From contig JAHQIW010000495.1 of the NCBI GenBank assembly GCA_019055375.1, positions 62,001 to 126,000 on the forward strand: 64,000 nucleotides of DNA, in the 5' to 3' direction. The position numbers were made by a program, and so were the translations under genes. This document shows positions 1 through 11,252 of the stretch, piece after piece. Below the pieces are notes generated by a model. That model was given only the letters and a program-made list of their open reading frames with translations, did no database searches and had not been told where the DNA came from. Each line of letters begins with the position of its first letter. Within the stretch, counting starts at the first letter, position 1. This stretch comes from Parelaphostrongylus tenuis. Lineage: Eukaryota > Nematoda > Chromadorea > Rhabditida > Metastrongylidae.

Positions 1-515
1 CGCCGTTGATCGTCGAGTGACTCGAGCGGACACCAGCAACATTTCCATTTTCCCCTATCGCGTGCAAAAGTGGTCCAGTGGGTCCTCTTTGCTCTAGGGA
101 TTCGCTGAGCATCATGTTTTTCTTCTAAGCTTTTTGTGAAAAAATCGGGCAATTGTGTTGGTGGCCTTCCTGTAGAGCGCTTAATATCGCAAGAAATCCA
201 CTCGGTAACGGCTCTCATCCATCGGTTGTCGTTAAAGCATATCACGTGTCCGGCCCACCTTATTTTCGATATCCTGCGTATAGAACGGCGTCTCTGATCT
301 TTGATTTGACGTAGGTCAATATTCGAATCCTTCCTCTCATTTGCGAGATACGGGACGCTTTTGGCATTGACCCTTCGACTGCGCGTTAAATAACGTCAAA
401 TGAACTTTCATTCTGCTTACATAGCGACCAGGTTTCGCTCAAGTCAGATGTTATCGTCAAATTGAAAAGACGGGCACGGAGCCAAATGTTACTTGTTTTT
501 TCCACTGTTTACTTT
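1..515 (-). mobile_element. RTE-type non-LTR retrotransposon, degenerate 3' end of the ORF (partial)
   Basis: Read on the minus strand, this segment matches the C-terminal coding part of the better RTE copy at 9055-10152, base for base over long stretches but with many small deletions and substitutions. No open frame survives. It runs off the left edge of the window, and similarity fades near 515, so the piece is 5' truncated as is usual for LINE insertions. It encodes nothing functional. The RTE assignment is inferred from the 9 kb copy and the one at 63.1 kb, which carry reverse-transcriptase motifs. Confidence 0.8.
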
Positions 516-1118
516 ATCAATAATTCTACAAATCACTTGTGTACTTCAGAAGTTAGGGCCTATACAGAATTGTTGAGCAGACTTTGTTCTACTGTACTGT
601 AAATACCAACCGTGTATTACCCGCTTATTCTGTACTATGAGCACACTTCGTGGAGATTCCGACACTGGAAATGCTTACTGATTTTACGCCCGCTACGTAT
701 TTCCTTTCAGCTGTATGCCCTCAAGCTAAGACGATTTGCTGCATCCCGTCCAGTCCCCACCTCTCCAAGTAACTTTAGTGTGATCACATATATGTTTTTT
801 GAACAAGCAACAGTGCATCAGAGATCTTATGGTCCAACTAACAGCTTTCAGTGAGTAGTGGGTATCCAATTTCATTAAAACGAAGAGGTTTTAATGCAAA
901 AAGGGTTAATTCTTTGAATCATTGTAAAGCAGCTAAGCGTAGCAACTGTAAGGAGAAGTATGCTTGCATAAAGAAGTATTAGCTTAAAAGAAAATTTTCA
1001 TCGTTTGGATGAAAATGTCGTCTTCTCGCATGAATCATATATTATTTCCATATCATTCGGAAGGTCGCCTACTTCTTACACATCCATTGATATATAATTT
1101 GTCTATATCTGCTGCAGA
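516..1118. other. Non-coding, AT-rich; nothing recognised
   Basis: Short open frames occur on both strands but none resembles a known protein or has splice-site support. It lies between an RTE fragment and a mariner relic. Confidence 0.5.
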
Positions 1119-1650
1119 ATGAAATTGTCCAGGAAACTAAAACACTTGTTGGTGCTTTACGACTACAAATACGGTTCAAATGCTGCTGATGCTACTCGCC
1201 GCATTAACAAAGCTTGGGGTAACCGTACGGTTGGAGAATCAATAGTCCGCGAGCGATTTGGTGAGTTCAAGGCCGGAAATGAAGAGTTGACCGACAGAGC
1301 GAGATCCTGACGACCAAGTAAATTCCATGATGAAAACTTAATTTCTGGTTTGGAAAATGAGTCGTCATCAAATTCTCGTAAATTAGCAGCGGAGCTAGAC
1401 GTTTCTGATACAACCGTGCTAACCCATCTCCATTGGCATGACTTTGTCCGCAAGAAGCCAACACAGGAACAACACGAACTTACCGAAGCATAAGCAAACA
1501 AGCGAGTTGAGTTGAAAAAATTGAAGAAGCATGTCAAGAGTATTATGATTCAAAGCCGAAGGAGTGGCACGTCAATCAGATCCGAAACCTGGCAGACCGA
1601 TGGCAAAAAGTGGTCGATAATGATGACCTGCGTTCTGAAGAATAGTCTTG
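1119..1650 (+). pseudogene. mariner-family transposase, internally deleted
   Basis: The start reads as a mariner helix-turn-helix domain (LLVLYDYKYGSNAADATRRI, then VRERFGEFKAGNEELTDRAR). After a stop at about 1310 it continues in pieces through the second helix-turn-helix (SRKLAAELDVSDTTVLTHLH) to HELTEA. From about 1530 another frame gives the usual C-terminal end of these transposases (SKPKEWHVNQIRNLADRWQKV, split over positions 1552-1612, stop near 1648). The catalytic DDD segment between these parts is missing, so the copy is an internal deletion derivative with frame breaks and could not have moved itself. No clear terminal inverted repeats were found. Confidence 0.75.
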
Positions 1651-2689
1651 TTGTTGTTTTTTGTCTGAATATTTGTAGAAGTTTTGGTATCCAAAATGAA
1701 AGGTTCTGCCATCTATGTTTACAAAAATAGTTGGATCCTGCTCGATCGTTGGCTGGCAAACAGTGCCAATGAAAGGGTTGGTGACAAAGCCAATAATAAC
1801 ATGGAATCAGTGCATTAGTCGTAGATGCTACTCGAGCAATGAAGAACACTACAGTTGGAAAAATGAGAGGTAATCGGCACTAGCACTAGTAAAGTGCTGT
1901 CGCTTGGAGTACACCTTCTAATGAGCGACAGGAAAGTGTCTGAGGTGGCGTGATGTTCTCGTGCAAGGGGCCACTTAACTTCCACGAACTAATCATGACC
2001 GATCTTACACCGTTGCACGTCTTCAATGGACTGATGTTTGCAGGAGCAAACGCAACTCTTTCACCAACTTTTTGCAGACTATTGTGAAGCTGCTATTCGT
2101 ACAAATTATGAGAAGTATGCCTGAACGAATAATTCGAGGAGAGGTTCCGAACACCAACAAAATGTAAAATCAAACCGTGCACCTTTTTTTACATATGTGT
2201 TATACACTGCTCACTATTCGATCACTCGGTATTCTCTGTCTTTAGGGACCCACCTTAGGAAGTGATCGTCAAAGAATATATAGTGACACAGAATCATATT
2301 CTACTCTATGATGACGACGTAATGCTCAAATGCAACAAGCCAGTCGACTCTTACGAACTGTATATGCTCAGTGTTTGAGGGTTGAAAAGAAGAACAGACA
2401 AACATCTATGGTTACCAGAAGAATGATGGGAGAGGCGAGGTGCTCTCATTCACGCAAAATAGGCTACAAGAATGCTTAAAATAAGTACGAAATAGGTTCA
2501 TTTTGCAAAGACACTGCTTTTCTTCAAGACAATACGGATTTTTAAAGGCATAAGCTTCACTCTAATCAGTAATTTCTTCAGAGAAATCTCCTCAGTAAAA
2601 TGCTCAGGACCGACTACCTATCAGCCTCGGCATTCAGTAGTGTATAAGTTTTTTTTTGATAAGTCGGATACGCTCCTGTTATAATACAA
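1651..2689. other. Non-coding; nothing recognised
   Basis: AT-rich sequence with no supported exon, RNA gene or repeat that I can match elsewhere in the window. Confidence 0.4.
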
Positions 2690-2790
2690 TCTATTTAATG
2701 GACGACGTTTCGGCGTTCGCCCCTCCCCCTTCAGATCTCAAAAGGATCAGGTTGCCTTCAATCTAGTTAGATTACTACTTTCATACCCCA
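2690..2790 (-). repeat. Penelope-like terminal repeat scrap with hammerhead-like core
   Basis: On the minus strand a CTGAAG block is followed by a GC-rich stretch ending GCCGAAACGTCG. The same arrangement is seen in the terminal repeats of the Penelope-like copies at 4.6-5.5 kb and 36.3-36.9 kb. The CTGANGA box is incomplete, so I call it a decayed repeat end and not a working ribozyme. Confidence 0.5.
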
Positions 2791-3254
2791 ACGTGAGACC
2801 AAGAAGCTTCGACTCCATTCGGTTTGAAAAACAGAGCAACTTTTCCATACACTCCTCGCTTCCTATGTGTCTGCAGCTGAGTACTCGCAAAGGTAGAGAC
2901 CGACCGGTGTAGAGAGCTTGCTTGGATTGCCAATGCACGTCCCTCATCGAAAATCAGTCTTATGTGTTCATGTGTCATCAAGCTTCCCAGTCGAAAGTTT
3001 TTTTATACGGATGCAGGATATTCTACACGTTTTGCAAATGTATTCGTCTTTGCAGATCTCGTAAAAGATCGATTGAACTGTTGCCAAACTCGCGTAATTT
3101 CCGTTTTTACGTTCAGGACTTACCATACGGTTTTGCGTTGTTCCTGCACGGTCGTACAAGAGCTTACGAACCAGCTGGAGCCTCAGATAATTCAATAGCA
3201 TTTCGATTATTATCATTACTGATTTTTCTAGACGCGCACTTTTTGAGCAGCGCG

Positions 3255-3832
3255 TTCACTACCCAGTGCTATAGAGTGATGTGCAAAACTTTAGCGCCAG
3301 CAGGGACTAGAACCCGCACCTCAATCTTTCTGGGAATGCGTGCTCTATCCGTTACACTACTGACTCCCATTTTGTACATCGCTCTTTCTACGTTACACCG
3401 CATCTATCTGTCAGCCGCCAGTCGTTAACGGCCTGGCCCGGGTAGTCAATTTCGACATTGAACCCAGGCACGCTGACAGATGTTGGGTATTATAGATCAT
3501 ATGAAGTTTTGCACATCACTTTGAAACACTGGGTACATATTCATAACATCATACCACCGCAAAAAGCGGTTAAATAAAAAATTTAATTTGATCTATAATA
3601 CCCAATATCTGTCAGCGTGACTGGGTTCAATGTCGAGACCGACTACCCGGGCCAGGCCGTTGACGGCTGGCGGCTGACAGATAGATGCGCTTAACGTAGA
3701 AGAGCGATGTGGCAAAATGGACGTCAGTAGTGTAACGGATAGAGCACGCATTCCCGGAAAGAGTGAGGTGCGCGTTCTAGTCCCGCCTGGCGCTAAAGTT
3801 TTGCACATCACTCTATAACACTGGGCTTTCAT
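3255..3832. repeat. Foldback element with tRNA-derived arms
   Basis: Arms at about 3255-3510 and 3588-3832 are inverted copies of each other around a spacer of about 80 bp. Each arm holds a tRNA-like segment. On the minus strand of the left arm there is a D-arm-like A box (GTAGTGTAACGGATAGAGCAC) and a B box close to GGTTCNANTCC (GGGTTCTAGTCCC). The spacer side ends in ACCGC-AAAAA-GCGGT, also seen at 7.95 kb and, in altered form, at 40.2 kb. It is best seen as two head-to-head copies of a tRNA-derived SINE-like unit. The open frames across it are incidental. Confidence 0.7.
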
Positions 3833-3964
3833 TACCGTTATCCCGCCTCTTCCGATACAATATATGAGGCTAATATTTTGATGTGAAAGGTCCACTAACA
3901 ATCCACAGAAACTCTGCATAGTTGGTTTCCATGAGGAATACTCAGAGAACAACTCATATAAAGT

Positions 3965-4095
3965 GGCATGTTAAAGAGTTTTCATGTTGAAATCTAGGTC
4001 TGACAGTTTTTCTGTCGAAGTAATGGAGATATTTGACTGACTAGATTGGAATAACGTGATTTTTTGGAAGTCCAAAGAAGATGCATTTTGTCAAA
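3965..4095 (+). mobile_element. Penelope-like element fragment (3' flank)
   Basis: The stretch with GAAATCTAGGTCTGACAG and GGAGATATTTGACTGACTAG matches the segment just inside the right terminal repeat of the copies at 5293-5370 and 36754-36830. It is an isolated fragment without coding capacity. Confidence 0.6.
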
Positions 4096-4557
4096 CCGTC
4101 AGGTGTTCAAAAAAGTTCTAGAATAGCGCTCTCATTTTTGACTTATCAAGAAAGAACTGCTAGCTACATCACTGAGAATAATATCAATGATAATTTCTAT
4201 GAATACATTCAAAGCATTAAAAGGTATAGGCTGCGCTCGACTTAAGTACCTGCTACTTAAGGCTATTGTTATAAGCTTTTATTTGACTTGTACTAAGTTT
4301 TTTATCTTATTATTCTGTGTTATTTGTATTCATACAGAATTTTTCGCATCCGGAAGCTACAGCGTTAGAATTTTTTCATAAACTGTGCTCAATAGCATTC
4401 ATATGTATTGCTCAAGTATTGTTATATTAAAATTCGCGCTATGTCTGAAATAAAAGAACAACTAACGGCCTTTCAAATTTCACCTGGCCTAATTACCAAC
4501 GTTTTCAACTCCGTGGTTTCTAGTTACCATTGCTCATTACTAAATAGTAAGCACAAG

Positions 4558-5475
4558 TTCCAAGACCAACTGTCTACCAACCTCGGCGTGCTTCAATATA
4601 TCCTCATTTCTTTCTTTGAGTCAAACACGAGTTATTATACGATTTCTTTATTCATTCAACAGCTGACGTCTCGGCAGTCCGCCTTCTTCAGAGCCTGAAA
4701 AGGTCAAATTGCCTGCAAACCAGTCAGTCAAACACCTGCGATTCTCCTTTAGAAAAATCACCAGACCTAGATTTCTTCAACGAAACCCCTTTTTTCAGAT
4801 CACCGAATACTCTAAGGCGTCAATTAATTCGTAGCCGCTTATATGACCGTCTCTGTATAATGAAATATTGTAAAATATCTCCTAACGGCAGAGACGGTGA
4901 TTGCATGAGCGTAGGTACTGTTTACTTGATCTCTTGCAAAGCATGTAGCGATAAATATATTGTCGAAAAGGGTAGGCCGCTCTATACCCGCATAGAAGAA
5001 CACCTAGCTGACAAACGTCTTAATAGACGGAATTTCCCGCCAGGGACGCATAGAGAACAGAAACACGACGGAGTTGATTTTGAAATCGAAGTCACCATCC
5101 TTGCGCAGGAACAAAAAACATTAACGCAAAAGATCTCGGAAGCGTTTTGGACTGATACGACCAATCCAAACAGAAACCGCAGGGAGGAATGCCTCGTTAT
5201 CACTCGTGATATAATGTATTTCCGGTGATCTCCACTTGAATCATTCAGTGGAACACACATAGAAAGCGGTATGTTGAGAGTTGATTTTGTGCTTGGTGCG
5301 ATTGAAATCTAGGTCTAGTGATTTTTTAAGGAGTGATGGAGGTGTTTTGACTGATTGGATTGCAGACAATTCGACCTTTCCAGGCTCTAAAGGCGAACTG
5401 TCGAAACGTCAACTGCTGAAAGAATAAAGAAACTGTCTAACACCTTGTGTTTGTCTTAGAGAAGAAAATTAGGAT
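4558..5475 (+). mobile_element. Penelope-like element, 5'-truncated, with inverted terminal repeats
   Basis: The left flank (4558-4790) holds the terminal repeat in minus orientation and the right flank (5293-5475) holds it in plus orientation, so the ends are inverted with respect to each other. Between them is the GIY-YIG endonuclease end of the Penelope polyprotein (4860-5228, plus). No reverse-transcriptase part is left. Both ends carry a CTGAAGA/GAAACGTC-type block resembling a hammerhead core. The same arrangement, more deleted, recurs at 36297-36935. Hammerhead motifs are established for the LTR-like repeats of this element class. Confidence 0.75.
4860..5228 (+). CDS. GIY-YIG endonuclease domain of a Penelope-like retroelement (partial ORF)
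   Basis: This 122-residue open frame carries a GIY-YIG nuclease fold of the type at the C-terminus of Penelope-like polyproteins, which nicks target DNA for insertion. The visible signature is VYLISCKACSDKYIVEKGRP with the catalytic-type arginine in TRIEEHL (about residues 41-47). A later FWTDTTNPNRNRREE segment fits the closing helix usual for this family. Two cysteines spaced CKAC lie next to the motif. In the YIG block, G and T are replaced by V and K (YIVEKG), so activity is doubtful. The upstream reverse transcriptase is absent. The reading frame is intact, unlike the relics at 20.4, 22.9 and 30.6 kb, so this is the youngest copy here. Confidence 0.8.
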   Translation: MKYCKISPNGRDGDCMSVGTVYLISCKACSDKYIVEKGRPLYTRIEEHLADKRLNRRNFPPGTHREQKHDGVDFEIEVTILAQEQKTLTQKISEAFWTDTTNPNRNRREECLVITRDIMYFR

Positions 5476-7559
5476 ATAGTAAACACAAGGTATATTTCTG
5501 CAGCCATCCTTTATAGAGCAATTTAGCATTATGCCGCGAATGAGGGTGTGACTGAGCGCTCTGAAGCGATTCACAACATATTCTTCTTTTCATACCCGCC
5601 TATGCTGAGAATGAATTCGATGTTTTCATTCAAAGATTTAGATAAAGGTAAACCACACCAATAAAATCTCTGCATAATCTAGTGCGAAAATTGCAACTTT
5701 CCACTTGATTCACAAGCGGGTCAGTCTTCCATTCTAATTCCTTGACTACAACGCTGATTTCTGATTTCGGTGCGCGCACGCAGCGCGTGCAGTGCGGTAA
5801 AATGACATCGTGATTGTTTTGTAATGAAATTAAGATTTACATCGCCATTATAAAAGGTTTCACAGTGAGCAAGTGGTAAAGTATGGAAGAGCAGACTTTG
5901 ATAAAGCTATGGCCAGAGGAAACAACGCCAATGTTTCCTTGAAAACCCCTCATTTCTTTAGGGGACTAGCAGATATCTATGTGCTCCGAAAGTAAAACGT
6001 AGACTTCTCTTTGTTTTAAAGAATTAAACTAAAAGTCTTTCTAGAAATCAAGTTCAACATCGAAATAGCATTTGTCATGCTATCGAATGAACACTAACAG
6101 TTTAATGAAAAGCCCACTGTTTATACTAAAAAGCAAAGCAACACGTGGCGAATTCCATAGAATGCGACCGCAATCACACAATTCGTGTCAAAAGTAGGGT
6201 TAATTTTTTGAGACAGCCGGGCGCTCTTTCCACTACGTGTACGTTTATAGAAATTCTGCTAGCAAATTCCAGCTTTTTCTTAGTCTGCTCAGAATCAAAA
6301 CTTCACTATATTACCAAAAATCTGCTGTGAAGTTAAAAAAATAAAGTTCCGGGCGCAATATGTAATCGTCCTTCCGTTAGTAGAAATCAGAAAAAAGCCT
6401 TTCCAGGAACCAAACTTAATTTTTCCACGATGGACATTTCTCAAGCTATCAAATGATTACAAAGGCAGTGGTTTAACGTGGAAGCAAATGTTATACATCG
6501 GCAGGAAATGTTTCCTTTTTAAAAATGTTGTAGTCTGATCGTTGAAATATAAGGAATTCTTGTTCACATGAGCGCAGTTCTTTCTAGATAAGAAACCTTC
6601 AGGGAAATCTCCTCATTGACATTGCATCGTTTGAGGCATTTTGGATAAGAGCCAAAGATCCTAAAATGAACGGAAAAACAAATGCGTCATCGCCGTCATG
6701 ACACCTTGCGACTTTTTTGTTTGATCTTTTGACCTGACATAGGCGATATAAAATAAATCCTCCGAATCATTTACATAATCTAATACCTCATACGTCCAGG
6801 CTCTGAAGAAGGCGAGGCACCGAAACTTTAGCCGAACTACTACTATTACCACTTTACCAATCTCGCTTCAAATAATCAAGATAAGTTTTCTCGGTTAACA
6901 CATTCCATTCCTTATTGATTGTGATGCCCCCTTGAAAAGCTCAGGTCATATAATGAATTCTTTTATTTCCGACGCTGCGCGCGATAACACGAACTGCCTG
7001 CCGCACGCAGCGCCCGCTACGAGAAACTCGGTTCGTTTTTTGCCACACCCTTAGTCAAGAGGTTAACATCGTTGCATTGGCCTTAATATTCTAAGAGTGA
7101 ACGCGAAAAATCGAAATTCAACAGACCACAACTGTTAGCGCGCTGACATAACCATAGCTCACAACTAACCTTGAATATCCAACACGTTGATTTGAAAGAG
7201 AATCATAGTAACACGAGAGAAAAAACCCGCGTACGAAAATAAGAAATAAGCCTGAAAATACCGTCAAATACCATTATAAAAACAACATTCAGCAATTCAG
7301 CTGCCTAATACCTATTTTCAAGAACTCCTGAAATGATATAATGGTATTTTGGCCTCAAGAGGTTCGTGCCACTAGATGTCAAACTGTTTCTACACTGCGG
7401 AGTTCATCGATCATTTCTTTGGTTCAGTGTTTAATCGAAAATTACTAAGCTCGCAAAAGTACGCTTTTCGGCTTCTTTTCTCTGTACATCAAGAAATTTT
7501 CCACAAGCTCATCAAGATGTTGTGTTGGCATCCACCACTCACAATATGCTCTTAATGTT
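5476..7559. other. Non-coding; mostly unrecognised, one Penelope scar
   Basis: No supported exon. Near 6792-6825 (plus) there is a CTGAAGAAGGCG...ACCGAAAC block like the Penelope terminal repeats. GC-rich patches with short palindromes occur near 5775-5805 and 6975-7025 and may be the centre parts of old inverted-repeat elements, but I could not trace the arms. Confidence 0.4.
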
Positions 7560-7639
7560 CACGCTGAAGAGTGAAAGTGAAAGAAAGTGGACATATGCGA
7601 AAAGACAACTCCCACGATTTATGTAAGTCCAATGATGTT

Positions 7640-7968
7640 GAGTGGTGTGCAAAACTTTGACGTCAAGTGGACTCGAACCCCAATTCACCTTTTCCGAAAG
7701 CGCATGCTTAACCAACTGCACGACCGACGTCTTTTTGCCACCACTCTTTCTACATTACCATACATCAACTTTCCACCGTTGACGGTTGGTTGCTGAAAGG
7801 CTGACGCTTAGTAGCGTAGAAAGAGTGGTGGTAAAAGAGGCGTCGGTCAAACACGCGCTCCCAGAAGGGGTAAAATGCAAGTCCGAGTTCCGCCTGACAT
7901 CAAAGTTTTGAGAATCATGCAACATCACTGGATATATATATGTAAGATCATTTCACCGCTAAAAAGCG
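7640..7968. repeat. tRNA-derived foldback element
   Basis: The minus strand of 7655-7730 folds as a tRNA-like molecule: a seven-pair acceptor stem (GACGTCG with TGACGTC), a D stem CGTG/CATG, an anticodon-like stem CGCTT/AGGTG and a B box GGTTCGAGTCC. The T stem is poor and the anticodon loop lacks the invariant U33, so it is not called a functional tRNA. A decayed inverted copy follows at about 7800-7925, ending at ACCGC-TAAAAA-GCGGT. It belongs with the elements at 3.3 and 54.1 kb. Confidence 0.65.
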
Positions 7969-8259
7969 GTCATATAGAAAGAGTTCTGGTAGATCGCATA
8001 CTTATGCATAGATGATTCTATTTTGAAACATACTTGGAGTAAGCGCTTCATCATCATCAGGGTAAGATTTGTCACAAAATTGCTCCCCTCTGTCTTTGAC
8101 TTCCACGAGAAACAATGAAGGTGCTCAAGCTCCATCTTCGGTTACATATATATCATTTGTTAAAACAGCCACAGGGATGCTGCGACACGAGCGAAATTCA
8201 GAGCCCCAGTTGTCCCTCAATTACATTGTGCACTACTATAGGAAAAGAATGGGTAGCAG

Positions 8260-8887
8260 TTAAGGGTTAAGCATTGTCGTCTCGACTACAATTTTAGCTT
8301 GACTGGTCCTGATGCTAATTTGGACCTCAAAGATCAGTCCTTTCAACGGATGGTTACTGATAGCACCTATGAGGTTCAAATATAATTGAAAGAAAAACAA
8401 GGCAATGATTCTGATTGTGCAGTGGGTAGCAGATGAGCCTACGAGAAGGTGATCACAGGTTCCAGATCTATCCAAGGCTTTCAGTTTTGTTCGTAACTCA
8501 GTACACATCTGCTTGTGCTTCATACATAGAATGCAGGTAGCTGAATATGAAGGTTGAGCCACTAACAACTTCTTCCAAACATCCTCCGTAATCGGACTAG
8601 CAATGCGCATATTTTCGCTGAGCTTTCGCCAATGGTACATCGCTTATATGGAAAAAATTCGTTGTGGAAAAAAATGTGATTGCACATGTGATTCGACATA
8701 AAGGGCACATCTTCACAATTAGAGTATTGTGTTTTCTCGATACTTCAGTAGTTTCATAATGTTTAGGAATATTAATGATCTTCGGCAGTTCCATAGTGTT
8801 GAGGAATACCAATGGCTTCTCTTCATGAAAATCGGCTTTATGGTTCACAGATGGAGGAGAACATGGAATTATGTGAAGAGAGATCAT
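8260..8887 (-). other. Two overlapping minus-strand open frames, hypothetical
   Basis: Frames of 96 residues (8597-8887) and 126 residues (8260-8640) overlap on the minus strand. Both are rich in cysteine pairs (CPLC, CILC) but match no family I know. There is no clear splice pair linking them, and nothing nearby supports transcription. They could be a relic of a frameshifted coding repeat or chance frames. Confidence 0.2.
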
Positions 8888-9054
8888 TCCTCGACGACAA
8901 GCAATTCTGGTGAATGAACTTTTGAGCTCTAATCAGACATGAGATACCGTCAGTAGAAAACATTCATAGCCTTAAACGGTTTAGCAGACGGAGCCATTGA
9001 ATTTTTTTTGTTTTTCAGTGAGTAATGATTAGTTTTGGTGGAGAATCACCTGTA

Positions 9055-10143
9055 TCACCTGTCGTCCCGTTGATCGTCGAGTGACTCGAGCGGGTACCAG
9101 CAACTCTTCCATTTTCCCCTATCGCGTGCAAGAGTAGCCCAGTGGGTCCTCCTTGCTCTAGGAATTCGCTGAGCATCATATCTTTCTTCCATCGCTTTCG
9201 TGAAGAAATCGGACCAACGGGTCAGTGGTCTTCCTTTAGAGCGCTTGACATCCCGAGGAATCCAGTCGGTAACGGCTCTCGTCCATCGGTTGTCGCTGAA
9301 GCGCATCACGTGTCCGGCCCACCTTATTTTCGATATCCTGGCGTGTAGAACGGCGTCTCTGATTTTTGATCGTTGACGTAGGTCGGAAGTTCGGATCCTT
9401 TGTCTCATTTGCGAAATACGAGATACTCCTAGCATCGACCTTTCGACTGCGCGTTCGATAACGGCAAGTGATCTTTCATCCTGCTTACGCAGCGACCAGG
9501 TTTCTGCTGCATACGTTAGGGCAGGGATAATTGTCGAGTCGAAAAGGTGGGCACGGAGTCGGATGTTCTTTGTCCTCTTCACTACATCTTCGATGCTCTT
9601 AAACGTTCCCCAAGCCGCTCGTTTCCTCCTGCTCAACTCTGGGGCTAGGTCGTTCATCATGTTGATTTCACGACCTAGATAGATGTAACTGGAGCATTCG
9701 GAAATTGTCGTTCCGTTGAGCGTGAATGGGGCATTAGAAACTCATCCGTTCCTCATGAACATTGTTTTCGTTAGATTCAGTTGAAGACCGATCTTTCCAG
9801 AGGCGTTATCGAAATCAGTCAACATTCGTTCCGCTTGGCTGATGTTTGGTGTTATGAGAACGATATCGTCAGCAAAGCAAAGATGGTTTAATTGTCGACC
9901 GTCAATTTTCACTCCCATTTCGTCCCATTCTAATGTTCGCATGACGTTTTGTAGGGTGGCAGTGAATAGTTTTGGCGATATTGTATCGCCTTGTCGAACC
10001 CCTCTTCTTACGTCAATGGTGATATTGTTGTAGAATGGAGATATTCTGGTCGTGAAATCTTTATAAAGCTCACGAAGGATCATTATGTACCGAGTAGGGA
10101 CGCCCTGGTTATCCAGAGCCTCTATAACCGCTTCTGTTTCCAC
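9055..10143 (-). pseudogene. Reverse transcriptase, RTE clade, one nonsense codon
   Basis: These 363 codons are in one frame with a single stop at 9742-9744. The part before it (to 10143) holds the thumb-side end of the fingers and the palm; the part after it (9055-9660 and the linking 27 codons) is the C-terminal domain. Endonuclease and N-terminal fingers are missing through truncation. The low number of defects suggests a recent insertion. The same family appears at 1-515 and 63131-64000, where overlapping segments can be compared. Confidence 0.85.
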
Positions 10144-10152
10144 TGAATCAAC
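9055..10152 (-). mobile_element. RTE-type retrotransposon, 5'-truncated, nearly intact RT C-terminal half
   Basis: On the minus strand the frame runs from SVETEAVIEALDNQGVPTRY through the palm motif region (RRGVRQGDTISPKLF, then LCFADDIVLITP with the FADD catalytic aspartates) to the RTE C-terminal domain. That domain includes RAHLFDSTIIPALTYAAETW and RWAGHVMRFSDNRWTRAV and stops at 9055. Only one in-frame stop breaks it, at 9742-9744 after FMRNG; there a TGA stands where the family has arginine, which a single CGA-to-TGA change would explain. The 5' end is cut at about 10152 inside the RT domain, typical of incomplete target-primed insertion. The bases after the stop include a short GGTGAT repeat, as RTE 3' ends often do. 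Confidence 0.88.
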
Positions 10153-10284
10153 TGGTGGAGAATACAGAACAAATAATTACTACGTCTCTTATTTCCGACC
10201 AGTAGTAAATATATTCAATTGGACCAATTACTCCAATCTTCCTAACGGAAAATTCACAAGCAATTGGGTGCCATGACGTTATCC

Positions 10285-11160
10285 GGGAGCAAGGAGAAAC
10301 GACCCTTCTCGGTGGGTAAGAAGTTTTCATAGGAGTATTAGCAATCGTTTGAAAGTTTAGATCACTGGCTAGAGCCATATATAGTTGGTTTTCATTACAC
10401 TCATCAATAACGCTGCAAAATTCAAAATAAAACTACGTTTCGCAGGAACACGCGTTTTCTTTTTCTTATTCATTGGAAAAAACTCCTTCCTTAGACTGCT
10501 TAGTAGTGTTTTGTTAGCATAAGTCTCAAAGAACTAAAAAATGCGCTTGCTTCTTGAAAAAGCTCTTTTGATAGCGGTGTAGGGGAAAGAAAACATTTGC
10601 ATCTTACTATTCGTCGGACAAACCCCTTTCTTTAGGCTAATAATAATCATTTGACAGATTAAGATTCAGGGGCTCCAACGCTGTGCTTATTCTGGAAAGA
10701 CCGAATCTTTGCAGTGTATCAAGAAAAATAGAGTCATTCACGTGACCGATCATGTTTTCTTTTGCCAGATCACGGCCTCGGCGTGACGCGACAAGGAGGC
10801 TGACGCGGTGACCGATCAATTTCCTCACATAGAAATGTGATCTTTGTTATTCAATCAAAATTTGGTTCACCGCTTGGAAAAAATCCAGATTCAACGTCTG
10901 CCTCTTACTGTACAACATTTTCATACACATTTCGTGCTTTTCGTGCTTCCAGCGAAGTAACAGTTGAATTGCGCAATCGATGTGAGACATAATTTGATTT
11001 TGGATTTTACAGCGTTAAAAGAGGGTCTTTTCGAAAAATCGGCCACGTACGACTCTAGCCAGAGAGATAAGCTTTCAAATGATCACTAACACTCTTGTGA
11101 AAAGTTCTTTTCCAGCGAATGGACCCGAATACTCATTTTTGGATAAAGGAAAAGAACCGT
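10285..11160. repeat. Large foldback element, family copy 1
   Basis: A left arm (about 10290-10500, plus) and a right arm (about 10975-11155, minus) share the blocks AATCGTTTGAAAGTTTAGAT, CTGGCTAGAG and the run CGCTGTAAAATTCAAAATAAAA (given here with small variants), in opposite orientation. The centre is less conserved and includes a GC-rich piece near 10770-10810. The RTE copy at 9.06-10.15 kb abuts the left side. No coding capacity is credible. I infer a non-autonomous DNA element with long inverted repeats. Confidence 0.5.
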
Positions 11161-11252
11161 AGTTATATGTCAATTACAGAAAAGTTGCAAGCGAATGAAT
11201 TACTGAAAAAGAACAGGTCAGCGAAAAATTGTGCCTGGGAAATTTCACTCAC

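Noticed and set aside
4670..4710. Active hammerhead ribozyme at the Penelope left end
   Set aside because: GAGA replaces GAAA and stem II needs a bulged base; kept only as hammerhead-like.
7655..7730. Functional tRNA gene on the minus strand
   Set aside because: Acceptor, D and anticodon stems form, but the T stem pairs poorly, U33 is absent and an inverted copy follows; it is better explained as part of a tRNA-derived repeat.
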